Shown: one piece after another, positions 1 to 9,707 of the stretch
Layout of the letters: each line of letters starts with the position of its first letter
How positions within the stretch are numbered: the stretch's first letter is position 1
From: Paucihalobacter ruber
GTDB lineage: Bacteria; Bacteroidota; Bacteroidia; Flavobacteriales; Flavobacteriaceae
Direction of reading: 5' to 3'
Assembly (NCBI RefSeq): GCF_006494535.1
Contig: NZ_VHIQ01000003.1
Coordinates: 124,001-188,000, forward strand
Length of the DNA: 64,000 nt
The notes under the pieces: model-generated
Databases searched by the model: none
Told to the model about the DNA's origin: nothing
What the model saw: only the letters and a program-made list of their open reading frames with translations
Position numbers and translations under genes: made by a program

Positions 1-828
1 GGGTAAGCCTTCACCCTTTTGTAAAGTAGAAATAACACACACATCTGCCAATGCCAGATAAGGTCTTACATCTCTTTGTTTTCCGGTAAAATGCAGGTGG
101 TTTAAATGGGTATAGCGTTTTTTTAAATCCTGAGCATAAGCACTTTGATCATCGCCTACAATAAAAGTTTTTATACGTGGATTATTCAGATGTGAAACGG
201 CCTCTAAAAGTACCTCAATCCCCTTAACCGGCACCAGATTGGCCACACTCACAATGACAAAATCGTTGGAAGTAGCCGTGATTCCTTCAGGACTGACATA
301 GGCTTTTTCATGGACTTGAAAATGTGAAGTATCTACTCCTAAAGGCAGGTATTGCGTTTTAACCTTGGTGTTCTTAAAAAACTGCTCTTGCATACTGTGG
401 TTAATGGTAATGACACAAGTACTCAATTTGGAGCGCCACAACCAGACCTTATTACCCCAACCCATGGCTTTTTTGGTATATACAAATGGAATACCGGCTA
501 ACTTAGCCGCCAAGGGTTCTGTAATATCAGAGCTCCAGTGCCAGGAGTGAATGATATCGAATTGATGCTTTTTAAAAAAGTTGACTATTTTAAGCAGACG
601 AAAAGGTAAACTTATATAAGGTTTATAAGGCGTATAAAATTGAAAGATATGCACCGGCACACCTAAGGACTCCACCTGCTTAAAAAAAGCACCCTTATTG
701 TGGGTACATACAATATGTGGTTCAAATTGTTCTTTATCCAAACCTTTCACCAGGTCATAAACCACCTTACCACTACCCGCCGTATCAAAATTGGGAATGC
801 TAAATAGTATTTTTATTTTTTTAGGCAT
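1..828 (-). CDS. Glycosyltransferase family 4 (3' end beyond the window)
   Basis: This frame runs open from an ATG at 828 to the window edge, giving about 276 residues that begin MPKKIKILFSIPNFDTAGSG. The N-terminus is a GT-B type acceptor domain (glycine-rich loop near residue 17). A donor-domain segment with VSVANLVPVKG follows, and the visible part ends at KGEGLP, the beginning of the GT4 E-x7-E nucleotide-sugar motif. Roughly the last 80-100 residues are missing. The ATG lies inside the end of the upstream asparagine-synthase-like gene (8-bp ATGCCTAA overlap), so the two are probably translationally coupled. Expected role: cytoplasmic transfer of a sugar from an activated donor in polysaccharide assembly. 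Donor and linkage cannot be told. Confidence 0.85.
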   Translation of the reverse strand, partial: MPKKIKILFSIPNFDTAGSGKVVYDLVKGLDKEQFEPHIVCTHNKGAFFKQVESLGVPVHIFQFYTPYKPYISLPFRLLKIVNFFKKHQFDIIHSWHWSSDITEPLAAKLAGIPFVYTKKAMGWGNKVWLWRSKLSTCVITINHSMQEQFFKNTKVKTQYLPLGVDTSHFQVHEKAYVSPEGITATSNDFVIVSVANLVPVKGIEVLLEAVSHLNNPRIKTFIVGDDQSAYAQDLKKRYTHLNHLHFTGKQRDVRPYLALADVCVISTLQKGEGLP

Positions 829-2215
829 GTCGGAATTGTTGATTAAACTTGGACAACACCAATAATGTATTGATGGCATGGGCATTAGCCAAAGCATCCT
901 GTTCATAAAAGCCTTCTAAGTTAGCTTTGATAAGGGATTCCGGTACAAGCTCCTGCAATTCCTGATGCAGCAGTGCCTGTTCCAGATGTTGTTGATTGTC
1001 CGCACCTAAAAACTGCAACTCCCAGTTGCGCTGTATATAGGGATTACCCAATACAGCACTGATACCGCGTTTGAGTTTGCCGGCTATTTGATGCGGTACA
1101 TTGTAAGGCGATTGATTGCGGTGGAAATTATAAAGATTAAATGGCCGCTGGTCTTGCCAGGTAATCCTTGCCAGCTCAGGTGCTTTGGTTTTGATATAGG
1201 CTATTTGCAGTTGTCGGTTTTTGAGGTAAGCCTCCGGCACCGTGCAAATAAATTCACACATTCGTTGGTCGTAATAGGGTAAGGTGATTGGGTGAGCGCT
1301 TTTAAATACCGACAGGTTCACCGAGGTCCAGCGCGGTGCCCAGTGCAAACTTTTAAAGGCACGTATTTGGGCATTGGCGTTATGAGGGATGTCAACATGT
1401 TGTAATAACGCCGTAATACGATTTCTAAAGTAAGTTTCAAACGTTCCTTCCAGTCCCCATGCCTGCCATAACTGCTGAGCCAATTGCAAACCGCCTTTTT
1501 TGAGTAACTTTTTAATCAGTAGGGTTACCTGATCATCAAATGGCAAGTCATCAGGTACTTTCATATCATCAAACAATACATCACCCCAATGACCCAAAGA
1601 AAATACCTCTCCCATCTCCAGAAATTGGTGGTGTATGGCCATTTGTCGCGGACTCGTAAAATCGCTGTAACATTGGTTGAGTTCTGCCAGTTGGTCAATA
1701 ACGCTCCATAAGTAGCCCTTTTGTATGGTATAAGCATTAAAACTAAAGTTGCAAGCTTTGGCAATGGCTTTGGCAATGTGTGTTTCGGGATAACCGCCTT
1801 TAAATTGATAACTATAACTGTGCACCTCAGCACCCAAACGTTTTAAAGCCACTGCCTGGGTGCGGCTGTCCAAGCCTCCTGATAAGGGTAAGATGACTTT
1901 TTGACGTCCAATCTGCTCCGCAATAATGCTTTCAAACAATTCTGTAAACTCCTCCAAAGCCTGTTGAAAGGTGATATCTCTGGGCGTGTAATGCCACTTG
2001 AAGTAAGGCCTGCTTTGCTGTAAAAAACCTTTATCATCCAAGGTGTGAATGGAGGCTGCTGCCAATACTTTACTATCCTTCCAATAGGTATCCGTATCCA
2101 GAAAAAAACCAATGGCCGCAAATACACAAATCGCTTCCAAATCCAATTCATGGGGTGCAACTACCTTGGCAAAGGTCTGTTTCGTTGGTATGATGGAAGT
2201 GTTGATGGTTTGCAT
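821..2215 (-). CDS. Asparagine synthase-like amidotransferase lacking a normal glutaminase half
   Basis: The protein has 464 residues. The centre carries the ATP-pyrophosphatase loop SGGLDSR (about residue 110), as in the synthetase half of AsnB. It does not start Met-Cys, so the N-terminal nucleophile cysteine of class II glutaminases is absent. The first ~100 residues only faintly resemble the end of that domain. Proteins of this build are common in bacterial surface-glycan loci. By analogy with O-antigen amidotransferases it may amidate a uronic acid or other sugar acid using ammonia or a partner, but this is inference. It overlaps the downstream GT4 by 8 bp. A complete AsnB-type paralogue lies 1.5 kb upstream in the same transcription direction. 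Confidence 0.75.
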   Translation of the reverse strand: MQTINTSIIPTKQTFAKVVAPHELDLEAICVFAAIGFFLDTDTYWKDSKVLAAASIHTLDDKGFLQQSRPYFKWHYTPRDITFQQALEEFTELFESIIAEQIGRQKVILPLSGGLDSRTQAVALKRLGAEVHSYSYQFKGGYPETHIAKAIAKACNFSFNAYTIQKGYLWSVIDQLAELNQCYSDFTSPRQMAIHHQFLEMGEVFSLGHWGDVLFDDMKVPDDLPFDDQVTLLIKKLLKKGGLQLAQQLWQAWGLEGTFETYFRNRITALLQHVDIPHNANAQIRAFKSLHWAPRWTSVNLSVFKSAHPITLPYYDQRMCEFICTVPEAYLKNRQLQIAYIKTKAPELARITWQDQRPFNLYNFHRNQSPYNVPHQIAGKLKRGISAVLGNPYIQRNWELQFLGADNQQHLEQALLHQELQELVPESLIKANLEGFYEQDALANAHAINTLLVLSKFNQQFRHA

Positions 2216-2249
2216 AGTTTCTCCGAGACGAAGATAGGAAAAAAGGAAA

Positions 2250-2480
2250 TTAGATATTAGAGGTACGATATTAGAGGTTAGAGGTTACAGCTTTGAACTT
2301 CCCTGAATAGAGTTGACTGTTTTTAATTTTTCAATTCCTTCAAAAGGTATTACACCCCTAAGGTCCCCTCAAGGGGACAATTGGTTCTTTATATTAGTTA
2401 TAATTATTCATTCAATATTAGAGACGTACAGTTAGAGGTTAGACACCCAATGACCTAATGAGCTGACCCAATGATTAAAT
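2250..2480. repeat. Intergenic repeat stretch with ATTAGAGGTTAGA units and a perfect hairpin
   Basis: The 283-bp gap between two glycan genes holds no credible gene. It has several ATTAGAGG/TTAGAGG units, a perfect inverted repeat GTCCCCTCAAGGGGAC at 2363-2378 flanked by CACCCCTAAG, and a simple AATGA-rich stretch near 2450-2490. The GTCCCC hairpin recurs in opposite orientation at 36940-36955 and 38589-38604, so these are dispersed repeats rather than local terminators. The sequence around 2300-2330 also resembles the block repeated at 28130-28165 and 35940-35975. Confidence 0.7.
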
Positions 2481-2498
2481 GATCAAATGACTCAATAA

Positions 2499-3692
2499 CT
2501 AATTCTCTGAACTCCGAACTACATCCTCATAAAACTCCAAAAACTCCGCAATCCTATCCTCCGCATTAAAATGTTGTTTAACCAATTGATGGGCATTAGC
2601 CGTGATGCGTTGTAGCTCATATTCCGGGGTGTGGTGTAGCTTAGTGATGGCAGCGGCCAGAGCCTTGGGGTCTCTAACGGGTACCAGCCAACCTGTTTCA
2701 CCGGGTTTGACGACTTCTGCCATACCGCCACAATTGGTGCTAATGACCGGTACACCCAGCGCCATGGCTTCTAATACCACGTTGGCAATGCCTTCTTCTA
2801 AACTGGGGAGCACTAAGGCGTGGTGCTGTTTTAATAAGGTCGCCAATTCTTCTTGCGACTTTTTACCTAATAAATTAACTTGGTTTTCTAAGCCTAACTG
2901 ATGTAATTGAAATAGTATCTCCTCCGGATAGTCATTTTCTCCAATAAAGTTAAGATGCACACTTAGACCTTGTTGCTTTAACATATGCATGGCATTCAAC
3001 AAATAACTATAGCCTTTTTTCCAATGAAACCTACCTACAACAATCAATTGTAAAGGCATATGTGAAGGTTTGTTACAAGGCTGATAAGAATCAATAAATA
3101 ATGGTGATAGCGGTGAGCGTATGACTTTGATGCGCTTCATATCAGCTCCATAACAACTAGCCTCATGGGCAATAGCTTCTGACACTGCGTGAAATGCCGA
3201 AATATTCGGAAAGGTTTCTTGATAGATTTTAGCCATACGCGGTTCTACGATGGGCGTGTAATTGATATGCGCACCGCGCAAACTTACCAGCAGTTGAATA
3301 CCCAACTTACTTTGCATAAAGTAGTAAAATTCTAAGTCTCTCGCCCATTGCAAATGCAAGATATCCGGTTTGTAAAGTACAATAGGTAAAAACTTTGTAA
3401 ACCATATCCAACGTTCGTAGTTACTTTTAAAACGTTTTGTTTCTTTTAGTAAAATAGAAAGATTTTTTGGCGATTGTAAAGCCAGTTTTAGGATGCGTTT
3501 AATTGTGAGCCATAAATTGCCCCAATGAGACTTGGGTGTTTTATAAATGTGGATATTTCCCTGTTCATATACAATTGGTTTTTCTATAACCCCATATAAC
3601 TGAACTTGGTGCTTTTGAGCCACGCCTTTAATCAGATTCTCTATAAAGGTGCTACTCGGTATTGAACCGGAAAAAATGGCAATCTTAATCAC
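2499..3692 (-). CDS. Glycosyltransferase family 4
   Basis: This is a 397-residue GT-B fold transferase. VGRFHWKKGYSYLL marks the start of the C-terminal donor domain. The E-x7-E motif EEGIANVVLE is followed by the typical GVPVISTNCGGMAEVV and ETGWLVP segments. The start codon is GTG (3690-3692), because no in-frame ATG fits the conserved N-terminus MIKIAIFSGSIPSS. It lies 26 bp downstream of the AsnB-type gene in the same direction and is probably in its operon. It is likely to add one sugar to the lipid-linked glycan on the inner face of the cytoplasmic membrane. The donor sugar is unknown. Confidence 0.85.
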   Translation of the reverse strand: MIKIAIFSGSIPSSTFIENLIKGVAQKHQVQLYGVIEKPIVYEQGNIHIYKTPKSHWGNLWLTIKRILKLALQSPKNLSILLKETKRFKSNYERWIWFTKFLPIVLYKPDILHLQWARDLEFYYFMQSKLGIQLLVSLRGAHINYTPIVEPRMAKIYQETFPNISAFHAVSEAIAHEASCYGADMKRIKVIRSPLSPLFIDSYQPCNKPSHMPLQLIVVGRFHWKKGYSYLLNAMHMLKQQGLSVHLNFIGENDYPEEILFQLHQLGLENQVNLLGKKSQEELATLLKQHHALVLPSLEEGIANVVLEAMALGVPVISTNCGGMAEVVKPGETGWLVPVRDPKALAAAITKLHHTPEYELQRITANAHQLVKQHFNAEDRIAEFLEFYEDVVRSSEN

Positions 3693-3718
3693 TATATAGT
3701 CAGTCTAAACAATTTAAT

Positions 3719-5563
3719 TTAATCTTGTAATAAATTATTTTTTATGGCCCATTTTTGCCAAGCATAAATATGCCAAACGCCCCAACCGTTTTGATGTGTG
3801 CCATCTAAAAATTCAGTAACAAAATCTTTAATCTCACTTGAATTAATAAATGATGACCCATAAATTGGTATGTTAAAAACAACTGTCTTTAGGTCTTCTC
3901 TTAACTCATTTAATAACCAGTTATTAATTGGAACTGAAAACCCTTTTTTTTGATTATTTTCTAAATGTGCTTCATTAAATTCTTTTAATAAATCTTTTAG
4001 CGGTTTTTTTAAGTGTTCTGATTTTTCAAAATGCTTAGGCACATAATTCAGCGCTTCTTCAATAACCTGTTTGTCTAAAAAAGGTACCCGTACTTCAACA
4101 CTATTGGCCATGCTCATTCGATCTACTTTTATTAAAACACGCTGTAAATGCGCATAAAACTCATTATATCTTAACCAAAGTAATAATTTTTTTGCACTTA
4201 ATTTGTTTGGTAATTTGTACAAATTTTTAGCACCATGAGAAAATTGGGCGTTGGGCAACATCCTCTTTAGTCTATTAAAATCAATATAACAATGTTTTGA
4301 TTGTATCCAGTCTTCTAAGTTTTGATGATGAAAAGGTGCCCAAGTATTTATAATCCCAATTTTATTCAATAATCTAATGAGTGGTTTTCGCGACGCAAAA
4401 GGAATCTTAAACCAATGTCTTTTTTTGTATATGTCCATCATTCTGGGATAACCAAAAAACAATTCGTCACCGCCATCTCCCGATAACATGACTGTGAAAT
4501 TTTGAGATGCTAATTTGGTAATTAAAAAAGTTGGGATACTCGAATAATCTCCAAAGGGTTCATGTAAAAAATCAAAATGATTATCTACAACTTTTAATAG
4601 GTCTACTTGATTGACGGCGTGTACCTCATGCCGAATATTCAGTTTTGTTGCAAAATTAGATGCTGAAACACTTTCATCAAGTTTACTGTCTTCAACTTTT
4701 ATGGTAAATGCCGTTAAATCATGTTTAGTTTGATGCGCTAAAGCAGTTATCAAAGGGCTATCAATGCCACCGCTTAAAAATGTTGCCAAGGGTACATCAC
4801 TTACAAGTTGCGATGATACTGACTTTTTGAGTGTTTGTTTTAATATGTCTATTTCAAATTCTTGACCGGTAGACTTATTAAAACCAAAACTTTTAAAATC
4901 AGAAATATTGATAGTACCAGTGTTAGAAACTTCTATATAAGTGCCGGGTTGAACTTGTTTTATATCCTTAAATACGGTGTTTGGTGCTTGCATATAACCC
5001 ATACCAAAATAGTCCATAATCACCTCCTTTTGAAGCATTAGATTATCTTTGAAATAGTGGTGGTTAAAAACCTGATTGAATTGTGATGCTGCCACCATAC
5101 CTTTTTTAGAAACACCATAAAATAAGGGTTTAATACCCGCAAAATCCCTTGCCATCAATAAAGTTTGCGCCACCGTATCAATAACAACAATGGCAAACAT
5201 GCCATTTAAAGACTGCACTGTTTTTTTAAAACCAACCTTATCTAAAAGATGCACAATCACCTCAGTGTCGGAAGTTGAAACTAAATTAAAAAGTTGAAAA
5301 TTGTTAATTAATTCATTATGATTATAAATTTCTCCGTTAAATAAGAGATGATATCGACCTGATGGGCTTAACATGGGTTGACTACCTTTTGAAGATGTGT
5401 CGCGTATTGCCAATCGATTAAAGCCTAATTGATAATTATCTCCTTTTAAATAACCAAGATTGTTGGGTCCTCTATGCTTAGATAATATAAGAAGTTCTAA
5501 AAACGATGCTTTGTTTGAGAGCTGAATGTTAGTATAAGTATACTCGGCTAGAAATCCGCACAT
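3719..5563 (-). CDS. asnB: Asparagine synthase (glutamine-hydrolysing), AsnB type
   Basis: The protein has 614 residues in two halves. The N-terminal class II glutaminase begins Met-Cys-Gly, so Cys2 is the nucleophile, and RGPNNLGY and FNGEIYNH contribute to the glutamine site. The C-terminal synthetase domain has the PP-loop FLSGGIDSP and the LSGDGGDELFFGYP segment. The family makes asparagine from aspartate, glutamine and ATP. Copies inside glycan loci may instead amidate a sugar carboxylate, and this gene is embedded between GT4 genes, 6 bp from the upstream one. Enzyme type is certain; the physiological substrate is an open choice between aspartate and a sugar acid. Confidence 0.9.
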   Translation of the reverse strand: MCGFLAEYTYTNIQLSNKASFLELLILSKHRGPNNLGYLKGDNYQLGFNRLAIRDTSSKGSQPMLSPSGRYHLLFNGEIYNHNELINNFQLFNLVSTSDTEVIVHLLDKVGFKKTVQSLNGMFAIVVIDTVAQTLLMARDFAGIKPLFYGVSKKGMVAASQFNQVFNHHYFKDNLMLQKEVIMDYFGMGYMQAPNTVFKDIKQVQPGTYIEVSNTGTINISDFKSFGFNKSTGQEFEIDILKQTLKKSVSSQLVSDVPLATFLSGGIDSPLITALAHQTKHDLTAFTIKVEDSKLDESVSASNFATKLNIRHEVHAVNQVDLLKVVDNHFDFLHEPFGDYSSIPTFLITKLASQNFTVMLSGDGGDELFFGYPRMMDIYKKRHWFKIPFASRKPLIRLLNKIGIINTWAPFHHQNLEDWIQSKHCYIDFNRLKRMLPNAQFSHGAKNLYKLPNKLSAKKLLLWLRYNEFYAHLQRVLIKVDRMSMANSVEVRVPFLDKQVIEEALNYVPKHFEKSEHLKKPLKDLLKEFNEAHLENNQKKGFSVPINNWLLNELREDLKTVVFNIPIYGSSFINSSEIKDFVTEFLDGTHQNGWGVWHIYAWQKWAIKNNLLQD

Positions 5564-5569
5564 ATTTCA

Positions 5570-6676
5570 TTAATTAAGCAATTGTTTGTAGAGATTCACG
5601 AGCAATTTCTCTTCATTCTCAACTGTGAATTTACTGTTTACAAACTGAATTGATGCTTTTGAAAATAGATTGTATTTTTTTTCATTTGTATATAATTCTA
5701 TAATTTTTTGTGCTGCCAATTCAATTTCATAATATGGTACTGCAAACCCTGTTTCATTCTGTATTATCATTTCAGGAAGACCGTCAGAATCAGAAACAAT
5801 ACACGGTAAACCATAAGACTGCGCTTCAATTATAGTAGCACCAGCTGATTCAGAAATACTGAGTTGCAAATAAAAGTCATACTTAGGCAAAATACTTTTA
5901 AATTCTTCATTTGGAATTTTACCATGACATTTTACAGAATCGTTTAAATTATATCTATCAATTAAGTAAAACACTTGACCCAAATCGGCTCCATCGCCGT
6001 AAATATCATATGTAACATCATATCCATTATCTATAAGATTTTTTACCACTCTAATGTTTGAATCTATATTTTTCTCCCAAGTCATGCGAAAAGCTGAAAT
6101 TATTCTAATTTTATTTCGACTCAGTTTTCTGGGACTTTCGTTTGATTTACTTCCAAATGAGATCGGTATAACATGAATTTTTTCTGCCGACACACCCCAT
6201 TTAGTTAAATATTTTTTCTGATGCTTACTTACAGTAATAAATGCATCTACTTTATTTCCGTAATTTTTATAGAACAATTTCCAACGCTCTAGAACGTAAG
6301 GCTTCAGATAGGTATCAGCACCTCTTAAAGTTATAATAATTTTAGGACGTTTATATGCCTCTATCTCTAATAATCCTATTATTTTAGGATGTAAAAATGA
6401 ATCTTGAAGATGTAATATATCAACGTGTTGCTTCAGACTTTGTATTTCAAGGTAATTAAGCTTTCTGGGGGAATTTTTAATTAAGTGATAAAATGCTTCA
6501 TAAATACGCCTAAAATGATAAGGCGGTATTTTAACAATATAGTCTTGTTTATTGCCTTTAAATACATTAACCTTAAAATTAATATCTTTCCTATCCATTA
6601 ATGCGTTAACAATCGGAGGAATATAGGGTTGGTAAAATACCGGATATTCTTGAAAGACATAAACTAAATTCATCAT
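5570..6676 (-). CDS. Glycosyltransferase family 4
   Basis: The 368-residue protein has a GT-B layout. The N-terminal domain begins MMNLVYVFQEYP, and RIISAFRMTWEKNID opens the donor domain. The E-x7-E motif ESAGATIIE is followed by the GLPCIVSDSDGLPEMI segment. There are two adjacent ATG codons, and either could start the protein. It ends 6 bp before asnB, so both are probably on one transcript. Base composition is markedly AT-rich compared with the GT2 genes at 7.8-9.6 kb, which fits the patchwork origin of such loci. Donor and acceptor are unknown. Confidence 0.82.
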   Translation of the reverse strand: MMNLVYVFQEYPVFYQPYIPPIVNALMDRKDINFKVNVFKGNKQDYIVKIPPYHFRRIYEAFYHLIKNSPRKLNYLEIQSLKQHVDILHLQDSFLHPKIIGLLEIEAYKRPKIIITLRGADTYLKPYVLERWKLFYKNYGNKVDAFITVSKHQKKYLTKWGVSAEKIHVIPISFGSKSNESPRKLSRNKIRIISAFRMTWEKNIDSNIRVVKNLIDNGYDVTYDIYGDGADLGQVFYLIDRYNLNDSVKCHGKIPNEEFKSILPKYDFYLQLSISESAGATIIEAQSYGLPCIVSDSDGLPEMIIQNETGFAVPYYEIELAAQKIIELYTNEKKYNLFSKASIQFVNSKFTVENEEKLLVNLYKQLLN

Positions 6677-6784
6677 ATAAAATATAAATATTTTTCAATT
6701 ATCTTTAATAGATAATTACATTTACTTTCCTCTCAATTTTTCTAAACATAATTAATTATATTTTAAAGCAATAAATTAAAAGGT

Positions 6785-7762
6785 TTATTCTGTAAAAGGT
6801 CTTATCTCCAATAATTGCTTTTCTTTGCTATGAATGGCAACATAATTTGTTCTTTCATTTTCCAAAAAAGATTTAGGATTAAGTTCAATTTTTAAATTCA
6901 ATAAATCGAATAGAATGTAACCTAAAGGTGTGAGAAAATCAAAAATAGGGAGTCTTTCTTCTTTTTTATTTGATTCAAATATTACAATAGGTTTGTGCTC
7001 CTTCAAAATATGTGATGCTCCTTTAAGGACAAATATTTCAAATCCTTCAGTATCAATTTTAATCAAATCCGGAAAAATATTATTTAATTTACAATAATTG
7101 TCAAGAGTTATAACCTCGACTTCAATTTGAGTGCTTTGTTTATAATCTTTAATCTTTTGTTTTGTAGATGCCTCCAAAGAACCCAGCCATGTTTCTCTTT
7201 CTGGAAACATAAGGGATGCAAAACCAGATATCTCACCTACTGCTTTATTTACCAGACATGGCTTAAAATTATTTAATGTACACATTTTATGAAAAAAAGG
7301 CTTGCATTTTACATTGGGTTCAAAGGTTACCGTTTTAATATTGTTCGACAAAAATATGAGTGAATGTATGCCATAATTAGCACCAACATCAAAAAAAACT
7401 TTTGGCTTAAAGTCTGATTTAATAAAATTATGGTAGAATAATTTAATTTCAATGTCATGACCTGAAAGCGTAAGAGCCATATCCCAATTTAACCACATTT
7501 CGCCTTTTGAAATTGGAATTAAAATGCGGTTATTTAAAAATTTCACTTTCCATATCCCATTGAAACCATATTTTTCCGATTCTCTATATAGCCTCTTATA
7601 CCTGGAGTGAAATCTTTTTTTTTCAGCAAAAGAAAGTTCATTATAGTAAAAATTGATAATTTTTCTTGAATATTTAAATCTTATAAGAGTTTTTATGTTT
7701 GAACTAAACATCTTTAAAAGTTTAGTTGAATTTAGTATTATTCTTAAAGGATTCATTACCAT
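6785..7762 (-). CDS. FkbM-family methyltransferase
   Basis: The protein is about 325 residues. The SAM-binding core starts at VFFDVGANYGIHSL, is followed by the acidic strand end TVTFEPN, and later has LIKIDTEGFEIFVLKGA, the FkbM signature. FkbM-type enzymes usually O-methylate sugars in glycans and glycosylated metabolites. The longer N-terminus (about 130 residues before motif I) is not recognised. An in-frame TTG lies one codon upstream; the ATG at 7762, or a second one two codons in (7756), is the better start. Gaps of about 108 bp on the 3' side and 83 bp on the 5' side make it less tightly packed than its neighbours. Confidence 0.85.
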   Translation of the reverse strand: MVMNPLRIILNSTKLLKMFSSNIKTLIRFKYSRKIINFYYNELSFAEKKRFHSRYKRLYRESEKYGFNGIWKVKFLNNRILIPISKGEMWLNWDMALTLSGHDIEIKLFYHNFIKSDFKPKVFFDVGANYGIHSLIFLSNNIKTVTFEPNVKCKPFFHKMCTLNNFKPCLVNKAVGEISGFASLMFPERETWLGSLEASTKQKIKDYKQSTQIEVEVITLDNYCKLNNIFPDLIKIDTEGFEIFVLKGASHILKEHKPIVIFESNKKEERLPIFDFLTPLGYILFDLLNLKIELNPKSFLENERTNYVAIHSKEKQLLEIRPFTE

Positions 7763-7848
7763 CAATTTATTGTTTTAATTAGAACTGTCATAGAATATGA
7801 TTTATAAGAATTTTAGAAAAGTATCAATATTATTTCTAATTACCTTAT

Positions 7849-8763
7849 TTAGTTTAAATAATTCTTAAAACGTTGAACAATATACTTTAAAAAGTAAGTA
7901 TCTAAATAACATATAGCGTAATAAAGTCCATATACTACAATTCCAAATTTGGAATGATGCCCCAACTCAATTTTTCGATGCTGTTTTAAGGCTTTACGGT
8001 AAAGGGTTGCATCGACCAATTGCGGGTGCGATTTTTTAAAGTTTTTAAGCAATTGTCTGGTTGCCTGATGTTGGGCAGCTTTATTATTGGTAGTCACACT
8101 ACCTACCGTTTTTTTACGGTTCATATGTACCAATACTTTTGGGATGCCGTACACCTTACTAATCAGGGCAAAGCGCAATATAAAATCCCAGTCCACATTA
8201 AAGTTGCCATAGTGGTTGTTAAAGCGCAATTGCTCTTGTTGGTGCACAGATTTGCGCCATAGCATACAGGTATTCACCACTTTTAACTGATGCTCATACA
8301 AATATTTAAACAGGGCTTCGCCTTGCGGAAATTGTTTACCATGTACCAGTATGCCGGGGAACAACACCGTACCGCCGTCGCCAATGAACTCGGCAATACC
8401 TGACACCAACCCTACTTCGGGGTTTTGTTGTATTACTTGTAACTGCCATTCTAAGCGTTGTTGCACATAAATATCATCTTGCTCGGCCATGGCATAGTAC
8501 TCCGATTGTGGATCCGCTAAAACAATTAAGCTGTTCACGTTGTCTGCTAGCCCCAGATTTTTTGGGTGTTCTATGATTTTGATGCGCTTGTCTTTAAAAG
8601 ATTCAGCAATGTTTTTAGACTTGTCTTTTGTGCCGTCAATTCCAATGAGCAATTCAAAATTAGCAAAGCTTTGGTTCAGCAAACTTTCAAGAGTAGCCCT
8701 CAAAGTTTTTTCGCCGTTATAAACGGGTAACAATATACTGATGAGCGGACTGTTATTGGCCAT
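7849..8763 (-). CDS. Glycosyltransferase family 2
   Basis: The 304-residue protein has a GT-A fold with the N-terminal PLISILLPVYNGEKTL segment and the metal-binding AEQDDIYV motif near residue 95. The final ~30 residues contain a hydrophobic stretch that may sit at the membrane. It overlaps the upstream GT2 by 11 bp. The two genes share a higher GC content than the AT-rich genes around them and may have travelled as a pair. Expected role is cytoplasmic addition of a sugar from a nucleotide donor; specificity is unknown. Confidence 0.85.
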   Translation of the reverse strand: MANNSPLISILLPVYNGEKTLRATLESLLNQSFANFELLIGIDGTKDKSKNIAESFKDKRIKIIEHPKNLGLADNVNSLIVLADPQSEYYAMAEQDDIYVQQRLEWQLQVIQQNPEVGLVSGIAEFIGDGGTVLFPGILVHGKQFPQGEALFKYLYEHQLKVVNTCMLWRKSVHQQEQLRFNNHYGNFNVDWDFILRFALISKVYGIPKVLVHMNRKKTVGSVTTNNKAAQHQATRQLLKNFKKSHPQLVDATLYRKALKQHRKIELGHHSKFGIVVYGLYYAICYLDTYFLKYIVQRFKNYLN

Positions 8764-9628
8764 ACAACCATTGTTTTAATTGGGTAAGCCTGCGCCAAAC
8801 AGGATGGTACAATTTTAACAATTTCCAGCGACATTGGGGATGTAAATAGGGTAACAAATGTTGGTAATAACTTTGATACATCAAATCGTTGTCTTTAATA
8901 TTGGCCTGTTTATTTAGGCTACTGGCCTGAGCCTCGTGAAGCCTAAAGGCGCATAAAGCCTTATCTATAAAACCAACCTTATAAAACGGCATCAATCGGT
9001 ACCAAAAGTCGCTGTCTAAGGCCTGTTTCATGTGGGTGTTAAAATAACCAATGGCATTAAACACTTCGGATTTTAAAAGCACATTCCCGGGTTCGCCTAT
9101 TTTATTTTTGGGACTGGTTAAAAAATTCCGGTCTTTTAAATAGTCCTTACCCTCTAATACACCATTGGATATTGTTAAGTCTTGCCATTGCTGGTGTAAG
9201 TTACTGTAACCTACTACAAATTGTTTGATAAACTCAGTTTCTGTGTCGTAAATTAAATCGCGCTTGCTGTAGGCCATACCAATGGTTGGGTCTGTTTGCA
9301 TCAGCTGCACCAGACGCGCAATACAGTCAGGGTATAATAAATCATCCTGAAACAAGAACTTGATATAGGCACCCTTGGCTTGTTGCACGGAATGATTCCA
9401 ATTGGCACCAATGCCTGCCGGTTGGTGGTGGTAGATGTGTATGGGGATGTCTGTTTGCTTTTGAAAAGTCTTTACGATGTTGAGTGTTGCATCGGTAGAA
9501 GCATCATCGCTCACGATGATTTCTAAAGGTCGATAGGTTTGCGCCAGTGCCGACTCTAGCGCCTGAGCTATAAAGGCTGCTCCGTTGTAGGTTGGGATAC
9601 AAATGGACACTAATGGTTGACCTGACAT
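8753..9628 (-). CDS. Glycosyltransferase family 2
   Basis: The 291-residue GT-A enzyme begins MSGQPLVSICIPTYNGAAF. It has a VSDDAS nucleotide-binding segment near residue 40 and FLFQDDLLYPD as the DxD-type motif near residue 94. The C-terminus is basic and tryptophan-rich and lacks a membrane anchor. Its stop codon lies within the start of the next GT2 (11-bp overlap), indicating translational coupling. It belongs to the glycan-assembly operon, with no evidence for a particular sugar. Confidence 0.85.
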   Translation of the reverse strand: MSGQPLVSICIPTYNGAAFIAQALESALAQTYRPLEIIVSDDASTDATLNIVKTFQKQTDIPIHIYHHQPAGIGANWNHSVQQAKGAYIKFLFQDDLLYPDCIARLVQLMQTDPTIGMAYSKRDLIYDTETEFIKQFVVGYSNLHQQWQDLTISNGVLEGKDYLKDRNFLTSPKNKIGEPGNVLLKSEVFNAIGYFNTHMKQALDSDFWYRLMPFYKVGFIDKALCAFRLHEAQASSLNKQANIKDNDLMYQSYYQHLLPYLHPQCRWKLLKLYHPVWRRLTQLKQWLYGQ

Positions 9629-9707
9629 TATTTAGTTATAAACATCAATTACTTACAAAAATAGCATTGCTTTTTTAATATCGGCTATTTTATGGCATTT
9701 AGATCTA

